The notes beneath the pieces were generated by a model. It searched no databases. It saw nothing but the letters and a program-made list of their open reading frames with translations, and was not told the DNA's origin. Below are positions 31,295-39,245 of a stretch of 64,000 nucleotides of DNA, in pieces. The stretch's first letter is position 1. Each line of letters opens with the position of its first letter. Source of the stretch: Halorussus marinus (GTDB lineage: Archaea > Halobacteriota > Halobacteria > Halobacteriales > Haladaptataceae). The position numbers were made by a program, and so were the translations under genes. The stretch is taken from assembly GCF_004765795.1 (NCBI RefSeq), contig NZ_SBIV01000001.1, forward strand, positions 1 to 64,000. The letters run 5' to 3'.

Positions 31295-32955
31295 TCGAAC
31301 CCGGCGTCGATCTCGGTGTCGAGGTCGATGGCGTCGAGCACGCGCTCGGGGTGGGCGTAGTACTCGTTTATCATCGCGGTGAACCGGCGGTAGTCGGTGA
31401 CCCCCCGATCGCGGAGATACTCCAGGACTCGCTTGCGATTCCGGATCTCTTTGAGGAGTTCGCTACGCGACCAGCCCCGCTCGTCTTGGATCTCGTCGAG
31501 GACGGAGCTGTCGTTGCGCCGGAACGTGTCCTCGCCGGCGTTCCACGAGAAGGTCGTCGAGTAGTCGAGGTCGCCGGTGCGCTGGTCGATCCCCTCGATC
31601 TCGGCGAGCACCTTGTTCCGGCGGACTCGCTCGTCGCCGACGTACGTCAGCGTCTGGACCGACAGGATGTCCAGACTCTGGATCATCGCCCGGGGGACGT
31701 TGATGGGGTCGTTCTCGAGTCGATTGATGACCGTCTGGACCGAGTCGGCGTGCATCGTCGAGTAGGTGGTGTGGCCGGTGTTCATCGCCTGAAACAGCGT
31801 CATCGCCTCCTCGCCACGGACCTCCCCGACCACGATGTACTCGGGGCGGTGGCGAAGCGCCGACCGAAGCAGGTCGTACATCGTGATGTCGGCGGCCGAC
31901 CCCCGGCGCTCGCGGGTGACCGACGACAGCCAGTTGTCGTGGTACAGCGCCAGCTCGCGGGTGTCTTCGATTGTGAGCACCTTCGAGCGCGGCGGGATGA
32001 ACATCGAGATCGCGTTCATCGACGTGGTCTTGCCCGAGGCGGTCCCGCCCGCGAAGATCAGCGACTTGTTGGACTCGATGGCCAGCCAGAGGTACGCCAT
32101 CTGGTCGAGGCTGAACGTACCGTACTCGATGAGGTCGACCGGCGTGAACGGCTCGTCGGCGTACTTCCGGATGGTGAACGCCGACCCGCGGGGCGTGACC
32201 TCCTCGCCGAGGGCGAGTTCGGCGCGCGAGCCGTCGGGTAGCGTGGTCTCGACGACGGGGTCGCCGATGCTGACGTGCTTGCCCGACCGCTGGGCCAGCC
32301 GCATCACGAGGTTGTCGAGTTCGCGCTGGCCGTACGCGATGTTGGTCTCGATGTCGGTGTAGTCGTCGTGGTAGACGAAGATCGGGAGGTCGTAGCCGTC
32401 ACAGGAGATGTCCTCGATGCGGGGGTCGGCCAACAGCGGATCGAGCTTCCCGAACCCCCGAAACGACCGGTGGAGGTAGTAGAAGAGCCGATAGAAGCTC
32501 GCGGGCTCGACCTCGACGCCGTACACCGACAGCAGTTCGCGGAGCTCCTCTTTCAGCGCGGTCTCGGCCACGCGCTCGGCGGTCGCCTCGGCGTCGGGGT
32601 CGCCCTCGTCGGCGGTCTCCCCGCGGTGGATGAGCGAGTCGCGGATGTCGTCGATCAGCCGGTCGAGCAGTTCGGTTTCGAGGTCGTCGAGGTCGGGCTC
32701 GACCACCTGATACAGGTGTTCGTTCTCGACGTCGTCGTAGTTGACCGAGACGAACGCGAACGGGGCGTCGACCCAGTAGCGGTCGACCTCCTCGTAGCCG
32801 TCGAGCCCCGAGAACGAGACCAGCGGTCCGTGGTCGTCGGGATCGTAGCCGTCGACCTCGACCGACGAGCCCCGGAGCACCTCGGCGGTCCGGCGGAGCC
32901 TGCGCTCGAACTCCCGGATTCGGATCCGAACGTCGTCGGCGGTAAGCTCGGGCAT
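31291..32955 (-). CDS. Second PilB-type secretion ATPase
   Basis: A 554-residue TadA/VirB11-type ATPase. N-terminal domain about 1-190; core motifs are Walker A GGTASGKTT, Asp box TIEDTRELALY, Walker B YIVVGEVRGEE and His box NTGHTTYSTMHAD. Phrases such as DISCDGYDLPIFVYHDDYTDI and LAQRSGKHVSIGDPVVEATLPDGSR-like wording are shared with the large PilB at 16163-19645, so they are paralogues. The ATG at 32955 was chosen; the upstream frame lacks family similarity. A TATA-like element (rc GATTTAAGTA, about 33019-33028) gives a leader of about 40 nt. It forms a two-gene operon with the PilC-type gene. Confidence 0.9.
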   Translation of the reverse strand: MPELTADDVRIRIREFERRLRRTAEVLRGSSVEVDGYDPDDHGPLVSFSGLDGYEEVDRYWVDAPFAFVSVNYDDVENEHLYQVVEPDLDDLETELLDRLIDDIRDSLIHRGETADEGDPDAEATAERVAETALKEELRELLSVYGVEVEPASFYRLFYYLHRSFRGFGKLDPLLADPRIEDISCDGYDLPIFVYHDDYTDIETNIAYGQRELDNLVMRLAQRSGKHVSIGDPVVETTLPDGSRAELALGEEVTPRGSAFTIRKYADEPFTPVDLIEYGTFSLDQMAYLWLAIESNKSLIFAGGTASGKTTSMNAISMFIPPRSKVLTIEDTRELALYHDNWLSSVTRERRGSAADITMYDLLRSALRHRPEYIVVGEVRGEEAMTLFQAMNTGHTTYSTMHADSVQTVINRLENDPINVPRAMIQSLDILSVQTLTYVGDERVRRNKVLAEIEGIDQRTGDLDYSTTFSWNAGEDTFRRNDSSVLDEIQDERGWSRSELLKEIRNRKRVLEYLRDRGVTDYRRFTAMINEYYAHPERVLDAIDLDTEIDAGFE

Positions 32956-33119
32956 GGATAGGCGAGTGACGGCGAGCGCGCCCGCCGTCGGGTTCACCCG
33001 GCAAATCGAATCGGGGGTACTTAAATCACGGGTCGACTCTCCCGCGGCGAGGGCTCGCCACATCGACGGTCCGGCGGCGTTACGTTCATGACGCGTCGGA
33101 CCGTACGTCGAAGTACGGA

Positions 33120-33593
33120 ATGAGGCGCGATTACTTCACGCTGGACGTTCGGAACGTCGACTGGGTCGAGGAGGGCGACGACGCTCGGAAGCCGACGGTA
33201 CTCATCGATTTCGAGGGACCGTCCTCGACGCTCCGAGAGCGCCTCAGCGGGACCGACGGCGACCTGCTCGACGCGGGTGAGACCGACGTCGCGTTCCGGC
33301 TGCAGGGGCCGGTCGACGGCGAGGACACCACGGGGGTGGTGAGCGTCACCAACCGCATCACCGGAGACTTCGTGCTCGAACTCAATCAGGACGCCGACGA
33401 CGTGCTGAAGTTCATCCGGGCCGCCCGCGAGTACGGCAAGGCCACCGGCGACCCCGACGGCCGGTACCACGTCGAGATCAGCATCAACGGCGAGGACCTC
33501 GTCGAGTACGACAAGGAGACGTTCCTCGTCTACAACCGCGACGGGAACCTCCTCCGCCAGCACAGCCTGATCCCGAGCGGCGTCGAGCTCTGA
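33120..33593 (+). CDS. DUF5793-like conserved haloarchaeal protein
   Basis: A 157-residue soluble acidic protein starting MRRDYFTLDVRNVDWVEEG, resembling the conserved haloarchaeal DUF5793 family. It is strand-rich at the N-terminus (KPTVLIDFEGPSSTLRERL), has a central segment GVVSVTNRITGDFVLELNQDADDVLKFIRAAREYG and ends VYNRDGNLLRQHSLIPSGVEL. No catalytic motif, cysteine cluster or membrane segment is evident. A small palindrome CCGTAC-N6-GTACGG (33101-33118) directly precedes the start codon. Function unknown; wide conservation suggests a housekeeping role (inference). Confidence 0.78.
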   Translation: MRRDYFTLDVRNVDWVEEGDDARKPTVLIDFEGPSSTLRERLSGTDGDLLDAGETDVAFRLQGPVDGEDTTGVVSVTNRITGDFVLELNQDADDVLKFIRAAREYGKATGDPDGRYHVEISINGEDLVEYDKETFLVYNRDGNLLRQHSLIPSGVEL

Positions 33594-33610
33594 GCCCTCG
33601 GCCCGGTCGA

Positions 33611-33724
33611 TCAGTACGTTCCGAACGCCAACAGCGCGATCCCGATGAGCGCCGACAGCGCCACGATTCCCCACAGTAGATAGTCGAACAGTCCCTCCGG
33701 CGTGGTCGGACTCGGTAGTTCCAT
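33611..33724 (-). CDS. 37-residue single-TM microprotein
   Basis: A 37-residue frame on the minus strand: polar N-terminus MELPSPTTPEGLFDYLL, then a hydrophobic helix WGIVALSALIGIALLAFG and the end TY. The ATG at 33724 is preceded by GGGAG 4-8 nt upstream, a plausible ribosome-binding site. The frame fills the gap between two real genes without overlapping either, and codon third positions are GC-rich as in neighbours. Short proteins of this form are frequent in haloarchaea but this one is not one I recognise. Confidence 0.55.
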   Translation of the reverse strand: MELPSPTTPEGLFDYLLWGIVALSALIGIALLAFGTY

Positions 33725-33886
33725 GTGCTCCCGTACGCAAGTCGACGGTTTAGGTTTCACGGGTCACCGATTCGGCCCGCTCCGGCTCAGGCCGGCCCGG
33801 CCGGTCGCCGGCCGATCTGTCAGCGCCCGGAGGGTCGCGCCCCGAACCGCGGAAAGCTAAGTGGTCCCGGACGCGAGATAGGCCAC

Positions 33887-35275
33887 ATGGATCTGTTCGG
33901 AACCGCGGGTATCCGCGGCAGCGCAGTCGAGACCGTGACCCCGGAGCTCGCGCTCGCGGTCGGCCGCGCGGCCGGCCGCGAGGCGGTCGAGCGCGCCGGG
34001 ACCGACGCCGACCGGACGGCGTTCGTCGTCGCCCGCGACGGTCGCCAGACCGGCCCCGCGCTGGCGGCCGCGATGGAAGCGGGACTGGAGAGTGCGGGCG
34101 CGGACGTGCGCCGGGCCGGCCAGCTCCCGACCCCCGCGCTCGCGTTCGCCTCGCGCGGCCGGCGGGGCGCGATGCTCACCGCGAGCCACAACCCCCCGAC
34201 CGACAACGGCATCAAGCTGTTCGTCGACGGACAGGAGTACGACCGCGACGCCGAGCTGACGGTGAACGACCGGGTCGAGGCCGACGAGCCGCCGGTCGCG
34301 TGGGACGAGTGGGGCGGCGGCGAGCGCACCGACGTGCTCGACGCCTACCGGGACGCGGTCACCGACTACGCGATCGGTCACGGCGCGCCTCTCGACGGGC
34401 TCCGGATCGCGGTCGACTGTGGCAACGGGATGGCGGCGGTCGCCACCCCGCAGGTGCTTCGGGCGCTCGGGGCCGACGTGGTCGCGCTCAACGCCAACGT
34501 CGACGGCCACTTCCCCGGCCGGGAGAGCAAGCCGACGCCCGAGACGCTCGCGGACCTCCGGGAGTTCGTCGCGGCCGACGAGGCGGCGTTCGGGATCGGT
34601 CACGACGGCGACGCCGACCGCATCGTCGTCGTCGACGGCGACGGCGAGGTCGTCCACGAAGACACCGTGGTCGCGATTCTGGCGTCCCACTACACCGCGG
34701 CCAGCGACGCCGACGACCCCGTGGTCGTGACGACGCCGAACGCCTCGGGCCGCATCGACGAGCAGGTCGAGGCCGCGGGCGGGCGGGTCGAGCGGGTCCG
34801 ACTCGGCGCGCTCCACGAGGGGATCGGGGCGGCCCGGGCGGCGGGCGCCGAGGGGACCGAGGTCGCGTTCGCGGCCGAGCCGTGGAAGCACGTCCACACC
34901 AGGTTCGGCGGGTGGATCGACGGCGTCGCGAGCGCGGCGGTGATCGCCCGACTGGTCGCGGCCGCCGGCGGGCTCGGGCCCCTCCGTGACCCCGTGACCG
35001 AGCGCCCGTACCGCAAGCAGAGCGTCGCCTGTCCCGACGACGCCAAGACCGCGGCGATGGGGCGACTGGAGACGGCGATCCCCGAACGATACCCCGAGGC
35101 GTCGGTCGAGACCGAGTACGGCGTCCGGGCGACCCTGCCCGACGGGTCGTGGGTGCTGGTCCGCCCCAGCGGCACCGAACCGTACGTGCGAGTGTACGCA
35201 GAGAGCGACGACGTCGACGAACTGGTGGGGTCGGCGGTCGCGGCGGTCGAGGCGGCGATCGACGCCGCGAAGTAG
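33887..35275 (+). CDS. Phosphohexomutase-family enzyme (PGM/PMM/GlmM superfamily)
   Basis: A 462-residue alpha-D-phosphohexomutase. Landmarks: N-terminal FGTAGIRG, phosphoserine loop TASHNPPTDNGIK, metal loop GHDGDADR, a sugar-binding region EPWKHVHTRFGGWIDG where bacterial enzymes have GE-x-S-G, and phosphate-binding RPSGTEPYVRVYAE. The enzyme moves phosphate between C1 and C6 (or C5) of sugars. The altered sugar loop means glucose, mannose, glucosamine or pentose phosphates are all possible. It lies directly upstream of nucleoside-uptake genes, which makes phosphopentomutase activity worth testing. ATG at 33887; the open frame upstream is not family-like. Confidence 0.88.
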   Translation: MDLFGTAGIRGSAVETVTPELALAVGRAAGREAVERAGTDADRTAFVVARDGRQTGPALAAAMEAGLESAGADVRRAGQLPTPALAFASRGRRGAMLTASHNPPTDNGIKLFVDGQEYDRDAELTVNDRVEADEPPVAWDEWGGGERTDVLDAYRDAVTDYAIGHGAPLDGLRIAVDCGNGMAAVATPQVLRALGADVVALNANVDGHFPGRESKPTPETLADLREFVAADEAAFGIGHDGDADRIVVVDGDGEVVHEDTVVAILASHYTAASDADDPVVVTTPNASGRIDEQVEAAGGRVERVRLGALHEGIGAARAAGAEGTEVAFAAEPWKHVHTRFGGWIDGVASAAVIARLVAAAGGLGPLRDPVTERPYRKQSVACPDDAKTAAMGRLETAIPERYPEASVETEYGVRATLPDGSWVLVRPSGTEPYVRVYAESDDVDELVGSAVAAVEAAIDAAK

Positions 35276-35366
35276 TCGCTTCGCTGAATTCTCAAACCGC
35301 TGAGTATTCGGGTTTCAGCCCCGAAGCGACGGGTTTATGCGTAGGTGACGGAACCGATACCGTAAG
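35275..35366 (+). promoter_or_regulatory. Promoter with inverted repeat before BMP gene
   Basis: GTCGCTTCG (35275-35283) and CGAAGCGAC (35322-35330) form a 9-bp inverted repeat with 38-bp spacing. Directly after it, GTTTATGC (35333-35340) is a TATA-like element about 30 bp before the ATG at 35367. The right arm abuts the TATA box, the usual place of an archaeal operator or BRE-overlapping site. Confidence 0.5.
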
Positions 35367-36491
35367 ATGACGAAGATCGACGACCGGAGACGGCAGATCG
35401 TGAAAGTCGGCGGTGCGAGCGCGCTCGGACTCGGCCTCGCCGGCTGTCTCGGCGGCGGCGACGGGAACGAGGAGACCACCGCGGCCGACGACGCCGACGG
35501 AAACGGAGAGACCACCGAGAGCGGCGGAGTCACCGACGTCGGGATGGTGTACGCGACCGGCGGGCTCGGCGACAACTCGTTCAACGACATGGCCCACCAG
35601 GGCGTCCAGGACGCCGCCGACGAGTACGACGTGGAGTTCACGAACGCCGAACCCGGGAGTCCGAGCGAGGTCGCGAACCTCCAACAACGGTTCGCCCAGT
35701 CGACCGACCCCGACTACGATCTCATCCCCTGCATCGGATTCGTCCAGCAGGACTCCCTCTCGCAGAACGCCGCGAACTTCCCCGATCAGAACTTCATGGT
35801 CGTCGACACCACCGTCGACGCCGACAACGTCGCCAACTACGTGTTCAAAGAACAAGAGGGGTCGTTCCAGGCCGGCCACATGGCGGGGCTACTCACCCAG
35901 ATGGACTTCAGCGCGGGCGCGGGCGAGACCACCGACGACGCGGTCGTCGGCTTCGTCGGCGGGAAAGAGACCCCGCTGATCAAGAAGTTCGAGGCGGGAT
36001 ACCGCGCGGGCGTCGCCCACGCCGACGGGGACGTCGAGGTCCGGACCGCCTACGCCGGGTCGTGGAGCGACTCCGCGCAGGGCCAGGAGATCGCGCTGTC
36101 GATGTACGACAAGGGTGCAGACTTCGTCTACCACGCCGCGGGCGGGACGGGCAACGGCGTCTTCAAGGCCGCCCAGGAGGCGGGCCGGTTCGCGATCGGC
36201 GTCGACGCCGACCAGTCCAAGAGCCTCGCGAAGTACGACGACGTGATCCTCGCGAGCATGGTAAAGCGGGTCGACGAGGCGGTGTACCGGTCGATCGAGA
36301 ACGTGGTCAACGGCGAGTTCGAGGGCGGGAGCACCGAGACGCTCGGCCTCGAACAGGACGGCGTCTCGGTCGTCTACGGCAACAACATCGGCTCGGAGGT
36401 CCCCGAAGACGTACGGTCGGCGCTCGAAGAGTCCGAGACCGCCATCGTCGAGGGCGACATCGAGGTGCCGACCGACCCCAGCGACCTGTAA
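35367..36491 (+). CDS. BMP-family nucleoside-binding lipoprotein
   Basis: A 374-residue substrate-binding protein of the basic membrane protein (BMP/Med/PnrA) family, which binds nucleosides for ABC import. The N-terminus has a Tat-like arginine cluster (DRRRQIVK) and a lipobox LAGC with Cys27, followed by a Gly/Asp/Glu-rich tether. The core begins VGMVYATGGLGDNSFNDMAHQG, the family's signature, and includes VVDTTVDADNVANYVFKEQEGSFQAGHMAGL and FVYHAAGGTGNGVF. It would sit on the outer face of the membrane. The following gene is a close paralogue and the ABC components come after it. Confidence 0.92.
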   Translation: MTKIDDRRRQIVKVGGASALGLGLAGCLGGGDGNEETTAADDADGNGETTESGGVTDVGMVYATGGLGDNSFNDMAHQGVQDAADEYDVEFTNAEPGSPSEVANLQQRFAQSTDPDYDLIPCIGFVQQDSLSQNAANFPDQNFMVVDTTVDADNVANYVFKEQEGSFQAGHMAGLLTQMDFSAGAGETTDDAVVGFVGGKETPLIKKFEAGYRAGVAHADGDVEVRTAYAGSWSDSAQGQEIALSMYDKGADFVYHAAGGTGNGVFKAAQEAGRFAIGVDADQSKSLAKYDDVILASMVKRVDEAVYRSIENVVNGEFEGGSTETLGLEQDGVSVVYGNNIGSEVPEDVRSALEESETAIVEGDIEVPTDPSDL

Positions 36492-36564
36492 CGGTCTTTC
36501 GTCGGGGCGGCCGGTCGAGCAACAAAGCGTCGATTTCATCACGGACGATGGTGATGGTACCGGT

Positions 36565-37611
36565 ATGCGGGGGAGACACACGAGACGACGCTTCTTGGGG
36601 GGAATCGCCGGTGTCGCGGCGCTCGGCACCGCCGGATTCGTACAGGACGACGTGACGAACGTCGGGATGGTGTACGCGACCGGCGGGCTCGGGGACAACT
36701 CGTTCAACGACATGGCCCATCAGGGCGTCCAGAACGCCGCCGACGAGTACGACGTGGCGTTCACGAACGCCGAGCCCGGGAGTCCGAGCGAGGTCGCGAA
36801 CCTCCAGCAACGGTTCGCCCAGTCGAGCAGTCCCGACTACGACCTGCTCTGTTGTATCGGGTTCGTCCAGCAGGAACCGCTCCGGCGCAACGCCGAGCGG
36901 TTCCCCGACCAGCGGTTCATGGTCGTCGACACCACCGTCGACGCCGACAACGTCGCCAGTTACACGTTCCGCGAGCAGGAGGGGTCGTTTCAGGTCGGCC
37001 ACATGGCGGGGCTACTCACCCAGATGGAGTTCAGCGCGGGCGCCGGCGAGACGAACGACGACGCGGTCGTCGGGTTCGTCGGCGGCCGGGAGGTGCCGTT
37101 GATCGAGAAGTTCGAGGCGGGGTACAAGGCGGGCGTCGCCCACGCCGACGAGGACATCGAAGTCCGGACCGCGTACGCGGGCGCGTGGAACGACCCGGCA
37201 CAGGGCCAAGAGATCGCGCTGTCGATGTACAACGAGGGTGCAGACGTCGTCTACCACGCCGCGGGCGGCACCGGGAGCGGGGTGTTTCAGGCGGCCCAGG
37301 AGGTGGGCCGATTCGCGATCGGTGTCGACGCCGACCAGTCCGAGAGCCTGCCCGAGTACGCCGACGTGATCCTCGCGAGCATGGTAAAGCGTGTCGATCG
37401 GGCCGTGTTCCGGTCGATCGAGAGCGTCGTCGACGACGAGTTCGATGGCGCGACCAACGTCCTGGGGCTCGAACGCGACGGTGTCGCGGCGGTGTACGGC
37501 GCCGAACTCGGCGACGCCATCCCCGAGTCGGTCACCGAGAGCCTCGCGGCGTCCCGGGAGGCGATCGTCGCGGGCGAGATCGAAGTGCCGACCGAGATCA
37601 GCGAGCTGTAA
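36565..37611 (+). CDS. Second BMP-family binding protein, without lipobox Cys
   Basis: A 348-residue paralogue of the preceding gene, with long identical stretches such as NVGMVYATGGLGDNSFNDM and ASMVKRVD. The Tat motif TRRRFLGG is clear. Where the first copy has LAGC, this one reads TAGF (Phe25), so it is not lipidated at that position, and the Gly/Asp/Glu tether is missing. It might be released, or held by another means. The gene follows the first copy by 73 bp and precedes the ABC ATPase by 77 bp. A tandem duplication with later divergence explains the pair; different nucleoside preferences are possible. Confidence 0.9.
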   Translation: MRGRHTRRRFLGGIAGVAALGTAGFVQDDVTNVGMVYATGGLGDNSFNDMAHQGVQNAADEYDVAFTNAEPGSPSEVANLQQRFAQSSSPDYDLLCCIGFVQQEPLRRNAERFPDQRFMVVDTTVDADNVASYTFREQEGSFQVGHMAGLLTQMEFSAGAGETNDDAVVGFVGGREVPLIEKFEAGYKAGVAHADEDIEVRTAYAGAWNDPAQGQEIALSMYNEGADVVYHAAGGTGSGVFQAAQEVGRFAIGVDADQSESLPEYADVILASMVKRVDRAVFRSIESVVDDEFDGATNVLGLERDGVAAVYGAELGDAIPESVTESLAASREAIVAGEIEVPTEISEL

Positions 37612-37635
37612 CCGTCGTGTCGGCCGTCCGAGACT

Positions 37636-37663
37636 CCGGAAAATAATTCCGGGTTCCTTAAGC
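37636..37663 (+). promoter_or_regulatory. Inverted repeat and TATA-like box before the ABC genes
   Basis: CCGGAA-AATAA-TTCCGG occupies 37636-37652 and is followed by CCTTAAGC (about 37656-37663), which lies about 28 bp upstream of the ATG at 37689 and could be a TATA box. The ABC genes could therefore be transcribed and regulated separately from the two binding-protein genes. The palindrome could also form a short hairpin after the BMP gene. Confidence 0.45.
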
Positions 37664-37688
37664 ACGCCGGCCCGGAACACCGAGACAG

Positions 37689-39245
37689 ATGAGCGCAGCC
37701 GTCTATCTCGAGGGGATAACAAAGCGGTTCCCCGGCGTGGTCGCCAACGACGAGGTCGACCTCGAAGTCGAGGAGGGCTCGATCCACGCCCTGCTCGGTG
37801 AGAACGGCGCGGGAAAGACGACGCTGATGAACGTCCTCTACGGACTGTATCAGCCGGACGGCGGGACCGTCCACCTCGACGGGGAACCCCGGGAGTTCGA
37901 AACGCCGCGGGACGCCATCGACGCGGGGGTCGGGATGATTCACCAGCACTTCATGCTCGTGGACACGCTCACCACCGCCGAGAACATCGTCCTCGGTCAC
38001 GAGCCCCGCAAGTGGGGCGGGCTCGCGATAGATCGCGTCCGGGCCGATCGGGAGGTCCGGGAGCTGAGTCGGCGCTACGGGTTCGACGTCGACCCGGAGG
38101 CCCGGGTCGAGAACGTGAGCGTCGGGGTCCAACAGCGCGTCGAGATTCTAAAGGCGCTGTACGGCGGCGCCGACGTGCTGATCCTCGACGAGCCGACCGC
38201 GGTGTTGACCCCACAGGAGGTCGCGGACCTCTTCGAGGTGTTCGACGAACTGGCGGCCGAGGACAAGACGATCATCTTCATCACTCACAAGCTCGGGGAG
38301 GCGATGGAGGCCGCCGACGACATCACCGTCCTCCGGAACGGGAAGAACGTCGGCACCGTCGACGCCGACGCCACCACCCGCGAGGAGCTCGCGGAGCTGA
38401 TGGTCGGCCGGGAGGTGTTGCTCGAAGCCGACAAGGAGCCCGCCGACCCCGGCGCGGTGGGGCTCGCGGTCTCGGACCTCCGAGTCACAGACGACCGCGG
38501 GGTCGAGCAGGTCCGCGGCGTCGACATCGACGCCAGAGAGGGCGAGGTGTTCGGGATCGCGGGCGTGGACGGCAACGGCCAGTCCGAACTCGTCGAGGCC
38601 GTCACCGGGCTCAGGACGCCCGAGTCGGGGCGGGTCGAGATCGGCGGCGAGGACGTGACCGACCGGTCTCGGCGCGAGCGCATCGACGCCGGGATGGCCT
38701 ACATCCCCGAGGACCGCCAGGAGCGCGGGCTCGTGATGGAGTTCGACCTCGTGGAGAACGGACTGCTCGGGAGCCAGCACACGAGCGAGTTCGCCGCCGG
38801 CGGCCGCATCGACTGGGAGCACACCCGCGAGCACGCCGAGGAGATCATCGCGGAGTACGACGTGCGCCCGCCGAACGCCGACGCCGAGTCGGCGTCGCTG
38901 TCGGGGGGAAACCAGCAGAAGTTCATCGTGGGCCGGGAGTTCGCCCGCGACCCGGACGTGATCGTGGCCTCTCACCCGACCCGCGGGGTCGACGTGGGCT
39001 CGATCGAGTTCATCCACGACCGCCTGCTCGACCTCCGGCGGGCGGGCAAGACGGTGTTGCTCGTCTCCTCGAAGCTCGACGAGGTCCAGCAGCTCTCGGA
39101 CAGGCTCGGCGTCATGCACGAGGGCGAACTCGTCGACGTGGTCGATCCCGATCGGGTGACCGAGGAGGAGCTCGGCCTGCTGATGGCGGGCGAGACCCCC
39201 GAGGACGCCCCGAGCATCGCCGACCCCCCGGGTGGTGACCGATGA
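37689..39245 (+). CDS. Nucleoside ABC transporter ATPase (two ABC domains)
   Basis: A 518-residue ATPase with two fused ABC domains, of the RbsA/YufO type. Domain 1: Walker A GENGAGKTT, signature VSVGVQQRVEIL, Walker B LILDEPTAVLTPQE. Domain 2: degenerate Walker A GVDGNGQSE, signature LSGGNQQKF, and VIVASHPTRGVDVGS where the Walker B glutamate region is altered. The second site's degeneracy is usual in this family. It energises import through the two permeases encoded next. The 3' end overlaps the first permease start (ATGA, 4 bp). Confidence 0.92.
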   Translation: MSAAVYLEGITKRFPGVVANDEVDLEVEEGSIHALLGENGAGKTTLMNVLYGLYQPDGGTVHLDGEPREFETPRDAIDAGVGMIHQHFMLVDTLTTAENIVLGHEPRKWGGLAIDRVRADREVRELSRRYGFDVDPEARVENVSVGVQQRVEILKALYGGADVLILDEPTAVLTPQEVADLFEVFDELAAEDKTIIFITHKLGEAMEAADDITVLRNGKNVGTVDADATTREELAELMVGREVLLEADKEPADPGAVGLAVSDLRVTDDRGVEQVRGVDIDAREGEVFGIAGVDGNGQSELVEAVTGLRTPESGRVEIGGEDVTDRSRRERIDAGMAYIPEDRQERGLVMEFDLVENGLLGSQHTSEFAAGGRIDWEHTREHAEEIIAEYDVRPPNADAESASLSGGNQQKFIVGREFARDPDVIVASHPTRGVDVGSIEFIHDRLLDLRRAGKTVLLVSSKLDEVQQLSDRLGVMHEGELVDVVDPDRVTEEELGLLMAGETPEDAPSIADPPGGDR

